Part shown: piece by piece, positions 11,542 through 20,136 of the stretch | Position numbering within the stretch: the first letter of the stretch is position 1 | Layout of the letters: the number at the start of each line of letters is the position of its first letter | DNA from: Lepus europaeus | Lineage: Eukaryota; Chordata; Mammalia; Lagomorpha; Leporidae | Length of the DNA: 64,000 nt | Reading direction: 5' to 3' | Assembly (NCBI RefSeq): GCF_033115175.1 | Contig: NC_084838.1 | Location: 46,913,468 to 46,977,467, forward strand | Made by a program: the position numbers and the translations under genes | Notes under the pieces: model-generated | Seen by the model: only the letters and a program-made list of their open reading frames with translations | Database searches by the model: none | Told to the model about the DNA's origin: nothing

Positions 11542-11878
11542 TAAAAGAAATAAAGTTTTATTTATTTATTTGAAAGTCAGTTACAGAGGGGACAAGGCAG
11601 AGGCAGAGAGAGAGAGAAAGGCTCTTCCATCCACTGGTTGGTTCATTCTTCAAATGGTCACAATGGTCAAGGCTGGGGCAGGCCAAAGCTAGGACCCAAG
11701 AGCTTCCTCTGGGTCTCCCACATAGGCCTAAGGACTTGAGCCATCCTCCATTGCTTTTCCAGGTACATCAGCAGGGAGCTGGATCAGAAGTGGAGCAGCT
11801 GGGATTTGAACTGGCACCCATATGGGATGTTGTCATTGTAGGCGGCGGTTTTGCTGGCTATGCCACAGCATCGTCCCT
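11542..11878 (-). repeat. C-repeat SINE
   Basis: Full-length minus copy: AAAGTTTTATTTATTTATTTG tail, GCTCTTCCATCCACTGG, and a head end GCCACAGCATCGTCCC. The open frame across it (11736-12134 plus) is SINE-derived, although a GGGFAGYATA-like peptide superficially resembles a dinucleotide-binding motif. Confidence 0.92.
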
Positions 11879-12162
11879 TGGTCACACTGTTCTAACTACT
11901 TTTGTTATGGTTGTTCTTATACCCAACCCTCCCCCTGGCCTCTTAGCTTTTCTACTGCTGTCCACTCCTTCTACCTGGCCTTCAGCTACTTTGGTTCCAC
12001 CTTGCCAAATATCTCTAGAAGAAACTACTATTGGTATAACTCTAGGTTCCCTCACATACGGGTACCTGGGCAGCCATGACCATGTAAGGATGAAAGTAAA
12101 TAGACTTTCAACTCAACTTTGTGATATTATTTAAAAAATGAATTCTGAATGGTATTGTCTGT

Positions 12163-12166
<4 letters not shown>

Positions 12167-12208
<42 letters not shown>
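12167..12208 (+). repeat. A42 homopolymer
   Basis: Forty-two uninterrupted A residues. The length suggests a young retroposon tail, but the 290 bases upstream (11879-12166) match no element I know, hold no AATAAA close to the tail, and no TSD was found. It may be a retroposed 3' end of unknown origin or an expanded A-run. Confidence 0.95.
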
Positions 12209-12211
<3 letters not shown>

Positions 12212-12302
12212 CAGGGACTCCCCGTGTGCAAACAGCTTCTTATCTTAAGTCCCTTTACATTGATACTTAGTATCTGTTGACTAACACTATGCTGTATGTA
12301 TT

Positions 12303-12333
12303 CTGAATAAATGAATGAATGGATGGATGGATG
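12303..12333. repeat. (TGAA)n/(TGGA)n short tandem repeat
   Basis: A tetranucleotide run: AATGAATGAATGGATGGATGGATG. Confidence 0.9.
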
Positions 12334-13315
12334 TTGACCTTTCAACAAGAAGGTGTGCTGAACCAAACCTGGGCACCTGACTCTCTTGCTCTTGGGAATA
12401 ATTGCACTCCCAGGCAGCTCTTCAGTTCTGCATGCCTGTGGATGCTGGCAGGCAGGACAAGCCTGTTTCTCTGCTGCGAGGACAGATTAGCTTCCATCTG
12501 TCATAGCTCACTAAGGAGGCCATGCAGCTCCCAATCTGCACGTCCACTTAGGAGCTAAATCTGATGGCCCTCAGTGCCGTTTGCTTGAAGGGCTTCAGGA
12601 CTCATGAAAGAATGGAAAGAGCAACTTTAGAAGTTGCTGGTGCCTAGGCGGCCATGGTTCCTGCACTGGATACCTGCGTTAGGACCTGAGAACAGAAGAG
12701 GAGGTAGAATCGGACCCAGGAACATGAGAGTCTACTGTGAAGGAGGGGGAGATGACGAGCAGGACACATATTCCCTGCCTGTGACCAAGAGTGGTGTCAG
12801 TCAGTCCTCAAGCCTAGATTTGGACTTTGATTGTCTCAACAGATGTTGCTGGGATTCTGAAGAAGCCAAGCTATTTTGTGGGTCCCAAAAGGAGACTCAC
12901 CTAGGGGTTTGTCAAAAAAGTGATCACATTCATAAGGGAAAATCTTCCCCTTTCATACAGTTAAGGTGATAAAACCTGCAGAACAGTAGGTGAGAGCCAG
13001 CAGCAAAGGGGCAGGGATGGAGACAGAGGCACACCACGGGGAGAAGGGCTCACTAGGGATCCATCTGTGCAGTCAACCTCAGCTGTCCTTTAGACCCCAG
13101 GAAGCCTCACCAGGGCCGCCCTATTTTTCCTTCCTCAATCTAAGAATCTGAAAATAAGGGAAGCATCCAAAAGAACCACCCAGGGAGGAGTGACTGTTGG
13201 AATCAAGAATCCATAGCACAAACTCAGCAGGGACTAGTGAGAAGTGTCTCTTAGGATTCCTAAGTTGTTGTCAAACAGAGCAAGATACAAGATTACAGAA
13301 AGTAATACATGGTTA
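12334..13315. other. Unique DNA, GC-richer than surroundings
   Basis: No repeat recognised. A 111-codon frame (12634-12969 plus) ends with a serine-rich and cysteine-containing stretch. It has no recognisable domain or convincing start, so it is not called as a gene. Confidence 0.5.
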
Positions 13316-13350
13316 TACACACACACATGTATTCATGCACACACACACAA
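13316..13350. repeat. (CA)n-rich tract
   Basis: ACACACACACATGTATTCATGCACACACACAC, an interrupted CA repeat directly before a mariner-like element. Confidence 0.85.
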
Positions 13351-13397
13351 GAGGTGTTGAAAAAGTTCATGGAACATGGAATTTAAAGATAAGTTTA
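13351..13397 (+). mobile_element. Mariner-like miniature element, copy 1 (5' part)
   Basis: Begins GAGGTGTTGAAAAAGTTCAT and continues through GGAATTTAAAGATAAGTTTATG. This is the terminal sequence of a short element present at least six times in this window. A SINE at 13398-13707 interrupts it. TTGAAATCCATTT-type sequence after the SINE (about 13708-13760) is probably the rest. Confidence 0.75.
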
Positions 13398-13707
13398 TGA
13401 AGATGCTAGTTAAGATGCTCATAGCCCATATCTGAGTATCTGGGTTCAATACCCAGCTTTGGCTTCTAATTCCAGCTTCCTGCTAAATCAGGCCTGGGAG
13501 GAAGTCATGATGGTTCACATTATTGCACCTTTGACACCCATATGGGAAATCTGGACTGAGTCTCTGCCTTCAGGCTTTGGCCTGGCCCAGCCCAGGTGGT
13601 TGCAGGTATTTAAGGAGTGAAAAAATGTATGAGAGTGCTCTCGCTCGCTCTCTACCTTTGCCTCTCTCTCCCTATCTCTCTGCCTCATGAATAATAATAA
13701 AAAAAGA
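13398..13707 (+). repeat. Older C-repeat SINE
   Basis: Diverged plus copy lacking a clear GGGCC head. Recognisable are GGTTCAATACCCAGC, GACACCCATATGGGAAATCTGGA, GCCCAGCCCAGGTGGTTGCAGG and a CTCTCTCTGCC 3' part. Confidence 0.75.
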
Positions 13708-13819
13708 TAAATTGATTTTACTGAAAAAATCTTGAAATCCATTTAAAATAACATGAAAAATGCATATTACAAAAACATGCATGGATTTCAAAATTTTATA
13801 TACTCACACACAGATGAAG

Positions 13820-14289
13820 AGGGTACTTTAAAACAATCATGGAGGGCTGGAGCTGTGGCTTAGTGAGCTAAGCCTCCACCTGCGATGCCAGTATTCCATA
13901 TGGGCACTGGTTTGTATCCCAGCTGTTCCTCTTCTGATCCATCTCTGTGTTGTGGCCTGGGAAAGCAGTATAAGATGTCCCAGGTGCTTGGGCCCCTGCA
14001 CCTGCGTGGGAGACCCAGAAGAAGCTCCTGGCTCCTGGCTTCAGATCAGCTCGTCTCTGGCCATTGCAGCCATTTGGGGAGTGAATCAGCGGATGGAAGA
14101 CCTTTGTCTCTATCTCTCTCACTGTCTGTAACTCTACCTCTCAAGTCAATAAATAAATCTTTTAAAAATTAATTAATTAATTAAAATATTCATGGAATTA
14201 AAAGTTTATTTTGGTTCAAAAAATTTATGAATCCATATGTGTTTTTTAAAATATGAATTTTCCATAAAATTTTTGATAAACCTTCTTGT
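13820..14289 (+). mobile_element. Mariner-like miniature element, copy 2, split by SINE
   Basis: Starts GGGTACTTTAAAACAATCATGGA (13820-13843) and resumes at 14190 with TCATGGAATTAAAAGTTTAT. It ends in the inverted TTTTCCATAAAATTTTTGATAAACCTTC. The ends are roughly complementary, as expected for a Tc1/mariner-type miniature element. Confidence 0.7.
13844..14189 (+). repeat. C-repeat SINE in miniature element
   Basis: Full-length plus copy: GGGCTGGAGCTGTGGC head, CAATAAATAAATCTTTTAAAA tail. It inserted in the miniature element with TCATGGA at both sides (13837-13843 and 14190-14196). Confidence 0.93.
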
Positions 14290-14321
14290 GTGTGCATGTG
14301 TGTGTGTGTGTAAGTAAATGA

Positions 14322-14800
14322 GTATACTACAAAAAGTGGAAAATGAAATGAAAGGTTTTTTTAGTTTATTTGAGAATCAGAGAGAAAAGGACAATAAGGG
14401 AAGAGACAGAGAGCTAATATCTGTTGTTCATGTCCCAGTTGCTCACAATTACCAGAACTGGGTCAGGTTGAAGCCAGGAGCCAGAAACTCAATCCGGGTT
14501 TCCCACGTGGGTGGCATGAAACCAACTGTGTGAGCCAGCAGCTTCTAATTCCAAGGTTCTGCACTGGTAGAAAGTTGGAGTTAGGAGTCAGAGCTGAGGC
14601 TATAACCCAGGTACTCTGATGTAGGATGCAGGAACCAGTATCTTAACCACTAGGCCAAACACCTACTCTGATGAGTTTATTTGGATGCAAAAAAAAAAAA
14701 AAATCATGGAAAATGTTATAAAAAACCTATGTGTGGATTTCGAAACCTTTTGCAACAAAATAAACATGTTTTGATTCTGTGAACTTTTTGAAGTACCCTC
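14322..14800 (+). mobile_element. Mariner-like miniature element, copy 3, split by SINE
   Basis: TACTACAAAAAGTGGAAAATG precedes the SINE. The rest resumes at about 14670 with GAGTTTATTTGGATGCAAAA and ends in GAACTTTTTGAAGTACCCTC (14781-14800), the inverted complement of the family's opening bases. Confidence 0.7.
14353..14669 (-). repeat. Older C-repeat SINE in miniature element
   Basis: Minus copy: TTTTTAGTTTATTTGAGAATC, TTTCCCACGTGGGTGGCATG, and a head with TTAACCACTAGGCCAAACACC. Confidence 0.8.
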
Positions 14801-14880
14801 CTGTTTGTGTGTATTTGCATGCAAGATATTCACATAAAAAGTGGAAAATGGGGAAGACATCTTAGGATAGACTAGCTGCT

Positions 14881-14966
14881 AATATATACATATATATGTA
14901 TGGGTATGTGGGTGTGTGTGTATATATATGTATATATACATATATATTATATATATATATATATAT
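14881..14966. repeat. (TA)n/(CATATA)n AT-rich microsatellite
   Basis: Alternating TATATA, CATATATATG and a short GTGTGTG core. It is nearly self-complementary and could extrude as a hairpin. Confidence 0.95.
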
Positions 14967-14979
14967 GCAATGAATCAAG

Positions 14980-15345
14980 TACAATGAAAGTTTATTTCCT
15001 TCTCCAGCAACAGTTTTTCTAGGCAGCCAGGTAGGCCGGCAGATTGGTCCTTTGTGTAGTCATTAGGGACAATTGGGTGGAGGGGCTGACGTAGGCTCTG
15101 CCATCATCAATCCATACCTCCCAAAGTCTTCTTGGGAGTCCTTAACACTCCAGGCATCCAGAAATGGAAAAAGAGAACAGAGCTTCCTGAGGGTTCTCTG
15201 GGCTGGATCTTAAAGGAGAGCACATCATGGCTGCTCACATTCCTGTTGCTAAAACTCAGTCATGTGGTCAGACGGAATTGCAAGAGGGGTTTTGGAGGGG
15301 AAGCTACCTCCCAGTAATAACTGTCTGCCAAAGAAACGGAACCCA
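14980..15345. repeat. Ancient mammalian interspersed repeat, family not named
   Basis: AAGTTTATTTCCTTCTCCAGC, GGCAGCCAGGTAGGCCGGCAG, GTCATTAGGGACAATTGGG, CACATCATGGCTGCTCACATTCC and ATAACTGTCTGCCAAAG follow the order of an old repeat common in mammals. Name and orientation would need a library search. Confidence 0.5.
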
Positions 15346-15604
15346 GACGGCTCCGAGCCAGTCAGCCTTGTCTGCTGCAGCCCTTAGCCAAGCTCGGTCA
15401 TCTAGTGGGCCTCGGTAAGGGGGAGGTAAGTGTGCTGCAATGACGAAGACAGCATGAGCTGCTGAACACTTCTATGCCGTAGACTGCTCAGTGCTTTGCC
15501 GATAGTCCCTCAAAATTAGTGTGTTTCTTTTTAAGTAAATAATGCTGGGGGAGGAGGTGGGGATAGGTTGGTGGTACTTGGACTTCTTGAAGAGCCGGAA
15601 GCCT

Positions 15605-15835
15605 GCTATAGTGAGGCTTTCAAAGCATTTTCACATTTACTGTCTCACTTGATCTTCACAACGGTACAGTGAAGCAGGCAAGACAAGTCTTACTGCCGTG
15701 TTGAGGAAAGGGAAACAGAATTACAAAGAGGTCAAAGGCTTTCCTTAAGGTCCCACAGCTAATGAGGACCACACTCGCTTCCCGACCTGTAAGCTGTGCT
15801 CTAGCCCTCCGCTGTGCGGCTCACTGCTCCCCTGA
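15605..15835 (+). repeat. MIR SINE
   Basis: Plus-strand MIR: TTCACATTTACTGTCTCACTTGATCTTCACAACGG, AAGGGAAACAGAATTACAAAGAGG, TTAAGGTCCCACAGCTAATGAGG, GACCTGTAAGCTGTGCTCTAGCCC (each block separate). Confidence 0.85.
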
Positions 15836-16658
15836 CACAAGCTGGATTGCAGTTGTCCAAAAGGCAATTAAATTGAGACCTTTCCTAGAAATGGTATTTT
15901 TTGATTTTTGATCAGTAGTAGTATGCATTTTATTTGACAGCTACTGAAATGTTTTAGCATTAGAATTGAAAAATACACACTCTTGGGTACATCGCTGTGA
16001 CAACTGAGTAAGAAGAAAGACCTCTGCATGGAAAGTAATATAGGAGTTAAAATTATTTTAACGAGGGTAAGTGAAGTTTCCTGACATTCTACAAAACCTA
16101 CAAAGATGCTTGAGAGAAGTTTAATTACACTGGTCAGTTGGCTAAACTATGTGTTCATCTGTTCAGTCCCCTCTGGAGACAGGGAGGCGGCACGAAGATC
16201 AGGGTGACCCGGCTGGTTTACTGGTCCACAGGTCCCAAGACTAGAGCTCTGCCTGCCTGTGCTGTTGAAAATGCAGTGGTCCTCAAGGACTTTCTGGTTT
16301 TCCCTGGCCTTCTGGAATTAAACGCATTGATGCATCTCATTCTACTCAATCTTCTGATGAAAAAGCAATGTTTTCTAGCAAGGGATTACCAGGACACCCT
16401 AGCCTGAGCTTCAGGTTTCTTAGAAACCGCTAGAAGTGCTTTCCTCCATGAAGTGCAGGGTAAATTAAAATCTTCATTTACAGGATCTCACAGTCTTTTA
16501 TGAGCTTCCAGATGAGTGTGGCCACCACAAACAACATAGAAGCATCTGAAGGCCCCGATTGGAGGACACTATTTTCCTGATGCTAATTTAATTAGGTCAT
16601 TTTACCATTCTCCTCTGTTTTAAACAATGAGACCTGGAGCAACTGGATATTCACAGGC
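15836..16658. other. Unique non-coding DNA
   Basis: No repeat or exon recognised. The 89-codon frame at 16138-16407 has no domain. An A19 run follows at 16659-16678. Confidence 0.6.
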
Positions 16659-16867
16659 AAAAAAAAAAAAAAAAAAAACTCAACCAAAATATTTCTTATA
16701 CATAGATTAAATCAAAATGGATAGAATTATACATTCTATAAAACTTTAAAGTAGCAGAAAATTTTTGAGATCAAAGCTACATGAGAGTCCTTAGACTTGA
16801 CACTGAAATCGTGATCTATAAAAGAAAAGATTGATAAACTGAACACCATCAACATTAAAAACTTTGA

Positions 16868-17190
16868 CTCCATTGGGGTGGAATTTTGATGCAGCAGGAT
16901 GCTCACATCCCTTATTAACGTACCTGTCTCACTTGCTAGATCCTCCACTGCTGACCCAGCTTCCTACTAATGTACACCCTGGGAGGCAGCAGGTAAAGGC
17001 TCAAGTACTTGGGTTGCTGTCACCCATGTGGGAGACCCAAATGAGTTCTGGGATCCTAGCGTTAGCCTGGCCCAGCTCTGGCTGTTGCACACATTTGGAG
17101 AGTGAATCAGCAGGTGGAAAATTTTCTCTGATTCTCTATCTTTGTCTGCCTCTTTCCCTTTTACAACTAAAGTGAAAATAAATAAACTAT
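16868..17190 (+). repeat. Older C-repeat SINE in L1
   Basis: Diverged plus copy: TTGATGCAGCAGGATGCTCAC, CACCCATGTGGGAGACCC, GGCCCAGCTCTGGCTGTTGC, GAGAGTGAATCAGCAGGTGG and an AAAATAAATAAACT tail. Confidence 0.85.
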
Positions 17191-17515
17191 AACTTTACTA
17201 GAAAAAGTGTTCCATAAGAGCCTTTATGAAGACCATAAGATAACATATTACTGGAGAAAATATTTGCAAGCCATGTATCTAACAAAGGACTAGTATCTAA
17301 AATACATAAAGAATCCTCACAATTCAACAGTGAAAACAAATAGAAAATGGACAAAAGATAGGAAGAAACTTTTTACTAAAGAAATGCAGATGAAAAAAAG
17401 TATGAATAAAAATAAACCCATAAAATTATATTCAACATTATTGGCCACTATTTAAATGAATATTAGAAGTACAATGAGGTATTTATTATGTTACCTATCA
17501 GAATGGCAAAAATTA

Positions 17516-18180
17516 GGGGGACAGCGTTGTGGCTTTATTAAGCTGCTGCCTGCAGCACTGGCATCCTATATGGGTGCCAGTTCAAGTCCTAGTGGCTTCA
17601 CTTTTTTTTTTTAAGATTTATTTTATTTACTTGAAAGTCAGAGTTACACAAAAAAGGAGAGACAGAGACAGAGGTCTTCCATCCGCTGCTTTACTCCGCA
17701 ATTGGCCGCAATGGCTAGAGCTGTGCCAATCTGAAGTTAGGTTGACCAGAGCTTCCTCCAGATCTCCCACACAGGTACAGGGGCCCAAGGACCTGAGCCG
17801 TCTTCCACTGCTTTCCCAGGCCATAGCAGAGAGCTGGATTGGAAGTGGAGAAGTCAGGACTCGAACTGGCACCCATAGGGGATGCTGGCACTGCAAGTGG
17901 CAGCTTAACCTGCTACGCTTCAGCATTGGCCCCACTGCTTCATTTCTTACCCAGCTCCTTGCTAATGCACCTGGAAAGGCAGAGCATGGCCCAAGTGCTT
18001 GGGCTCCTGCACCTACGTGGGAGACCCAGACGAAGCTCTTGGATCCTGGCTTTGGCCTAGCCCCGCCCCAGCTGTTGTAGCCATTTGGGGAGTGAACCAG
18101 CAGATGGAATATGTTCTATCTCTCCCTCTCTCTCTCTAACTTTGTCTTTCAAATAAGTAAAAAAAAATAATAATAAAGAA
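17516..18180 (+). repeat. C-repeat SINE, split by a second SINE
   Basis: Plus copy starting GGGGGACAGCGTTGTGGC and interrupted at 17603-17936. It continues with TTCATTTCTTACCCAGCTCC through TCTTTCAAATAAGTAAAAAAAAATAATAATAAAG. Confidence 0.9.
17603..17936 (-). repeat. C-repeat SINE nested in a SINE
   Basis: Minus copy: T-run, AAGATTTATTTTATTTACTTG, and a head ending TTCAGCATTGGCCCC. It is flanked by GCTTCACT (17595-17602) and GCTTCATT (17937-17944) of the host SINE. Confidence 0.92.
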
Positions 18181-18310
18181 AAAGACTGGAGAATGGCTAA
18201 AAATAAAAATTAGTGACAACATCAAATGCTAGCAAGGATACAGTAGGAAAGTATAATGGTATGATCACTGTGGAAATAAAGTTTGTAACTTTCATAAAAA
18301 TTAAATGTTA

Positions 18311-19590
18311 TGCCCGCAGTCCGTGGTCCCCCGAAAATCACACCACCAGAGACCGAAGTTGAAGCCAATTAGCGGGGTCGTTTGTTTGTTTTTAACTTTT
18401 ATTTAATGAATATAAATTTCCAAAGTACAGCTTATGGATTACAATGGATTCCCCCCCATAACTTCCCACCCACAACCCTCCCCTTTCCCGCTCCCTCTCC
18501 CCTTCCATTCACATCAAGATTCATTTTCAATTCTCTTTATATACAGAAAATCAGTTTAGTATATATTAAGATTTCAACAGTTTGCCCTCACATAGCAACA
18601 CAAAGTGAAAAAATACTGTTGGAGTACTAGTTATAGCATTAAATAACAGTGCACAGCATGATATTTTTTAAAAATTAATTTTTCTATGCAATTTCCAATT
18701 TAACACCAGGTTTTTTTTTTTCATTTTCAATTATCTTTATATACAGAAGATCGATTCAGTATATACTAAGTAAAGATTTCATCAGTTTGCACCCACACAG
18801 AAACACAAAGTGTAAAAATACTGTTTCAGTACTAGTTATAGCATTACTTCACACTGGACAACCCATTAAGGACAGATCCCACATGGGACATAAGTACACA
18901 GTGACTCCTGTTGTTGACTTAACAATTTGACACTCCTGTTCATGGCGTCAGTAATCTCCCTAGGCTCTAGTCATGAGTTGCCAAGGCTGTGGAAGCCTTT
19001 AGAGTTCGCTGACTTTGATCTTATTCCGATAGGGTCATAGTCAAAGTGGAAGTTCTCTCCTCCCTTCAGAGAAAGGTACCTCCTTCTTTGATGGCCCCAT
19101 TCTTTTCACTGGGATCTCACTCGCAGAGATCTTTCATTTAGGTCTTTTTTTTTTTTCCAGAGTGTCTTGACTTTCCATGCCTACAATACTCTCATGGGCT
19201 CTTCAGCCAGATCCGAATGCATTAAGGGCTGATTCTGAGGCCAGAGTGCTATTTAGGACAAGCAGGGTCGTTTTTATTAGAGTTGGAACCTGGGCCTCTC
19301 AGTGCCTCCAGGAGAGGACCCCCCCCACCCCGAAGCCCCGAGCCCAATTCTTACAGAGATTTTATCATGTACAAGCAGGCTTTAGGGGAATGCTTAGGTC
19401 AAGTTGACACTTCTGATAAGTCCCAACATCCTGAAGACTCCAGGGTAGGGGCTGGTTGTTATCTCAAATTTTAAACCTCCCTTTTACATTCCTGGACCTG
19501 GGTCAGGGTAGGGTCACATATGGCCAGGTGGAGGAAAGGGGGAGTGTATGATAGCGAGGGCCAGGAACGGGCAGTGGTGCGGGTTGTACA
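18311..19590 (-). mobile_element. Solo LTR with an L1 inserted in it
   Basis: Excluding the L1 (18384-19260), about 400 bp remain. On the minus strand these run from TGTACAACCCGC (near 19590) to ACTGCGGGCA (18311), with an AATAAAAACGACC polyadenylation-type signal (19271 side). TG...CA ends and a poly(A) signal fit an endogenous retrovirus LTR. The two flanks do not give a clean TSD. It interrupts the old plus-strand L1. Confidence 0.65.
18384..19260 (-). repeat. Young L1 3' UTR, 5'-truncated, with TSD
   Basis: Minus-strand, 5'-truncated lagomorph L1. It begins (plus view) with a T-rich tail, then TTTAATGAATATAAATTTCC and GTACAGCTTATGGATTACAATGG, and runs to AGGGCTGATTCTGAGGCC. It is flanked by AGCGGGGTCGTTT (18371-18383) and AGCAGGGTCGTTT (19261-19273). 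One segment occurs twice (about 18516-18645 and 18718-18848). Confidence 0.88.
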
Positions 19591-19814
19591 ATAATCAACT
19601 TAATGTAGTTACTGGATTAATTAGCTCAACATCTAAAATAATACATATATAAAGTCAAAGACACTTAGCATTGCTTATTATTACTACTAGTTACCTAATA
19701 AGCTAATGTGGTTACACTTTAGGTTACATTAAAATAATGATAATATTTTCTAGCACTATTATAATGGATAATAAGGGCATAGTAAAAGCTGGTTGTACAG
19801 GTGTCTTCTCATAA
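19591..19814. other. Unassigned AT-rich DNA between LTR and L1 remainder
   Basis: AT-rich, no family recognised. It lies where the old L1 would be expected to continue, so it may be further inserted or LTR-related DNA. Confidence 0.4.
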
Positions 19815-19950
19815 ACATGCCACATGACCTAGCAAATGTACTCCTGGGCATTTATCTCAGAGAAATGAAAACTTATATTCATACAAAATAACCTGAATAT
19901 GAGTTCTTATGTAACTTTTAACAGCAAAAAATGTACATCAGTCCAAAAGC

Positions 19951-20136
19951 CTTATCTGGGTCTCCCACGTGGATGACAGAAGCCCAAACTCTTGGGCCAT
20001 CATTTACTGCTTTTCCTAGGCTATTAGCAGGGAACTGGATCATAAGTGGAGCAACAAGGACACGAACCAGCACCCACACAGGATTTTAGCATTGGAGACG
20101 GCAGCTTCATCTGCTATGCCAAAACACCAGCCCCTC
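19951..20136 (-). repeat. C-repeat SINE, truncated
   Basis: Minus copy with only the 5' half of the element: CTGGGTCTCCCACGTGGATG through GCTATGCCAAAACACCAGCCCC. Confidence 0.88.

Larger units (their letters stand above)
16690..19950 (+). repeat. Old L1 ORF2 3' region, broken by four insertions
   Basis: L1M-like ORF2 DNA on the plus strand. Recognisable blocks: GAAATCGTGATCTATAAAAG (near 16805), CATCAACATTAAAAACTTTG (16850), ATCTAACAAAGGACTAGTATC (17277), CAACAGTGAAAACAAATAG, ATTATTGGCCACTA, then GCTAGCAAGGATACAGTAGG (18229) and CATGACCTAGCAAATGTACTCC (19823). It is interrupted by SINEs at 16868-17190 and 17516-18180 and by an LTR at 18311-19590. No intact frame survives. Confidence 0.8.

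Noticed and set aside
11736-12134. Frame with a VVIVGGGFAGYATA-like peptide resembling an FAD/NAD-binding protein
   Set aside because: The peptide is translated from a minus-strand SINE head and runs into unique DNA. No further domain or start supports a gene.
12634-12969. 111-codon frame in GC-richer DNA as a small gene
   Set aside because: No recognisable domain, no splice or promoter evidence. Composition alone is not enough.
17529-18080. 183-codon plus-strand frame
   Set aside because: Produced by two nested SINEs; no protein family.
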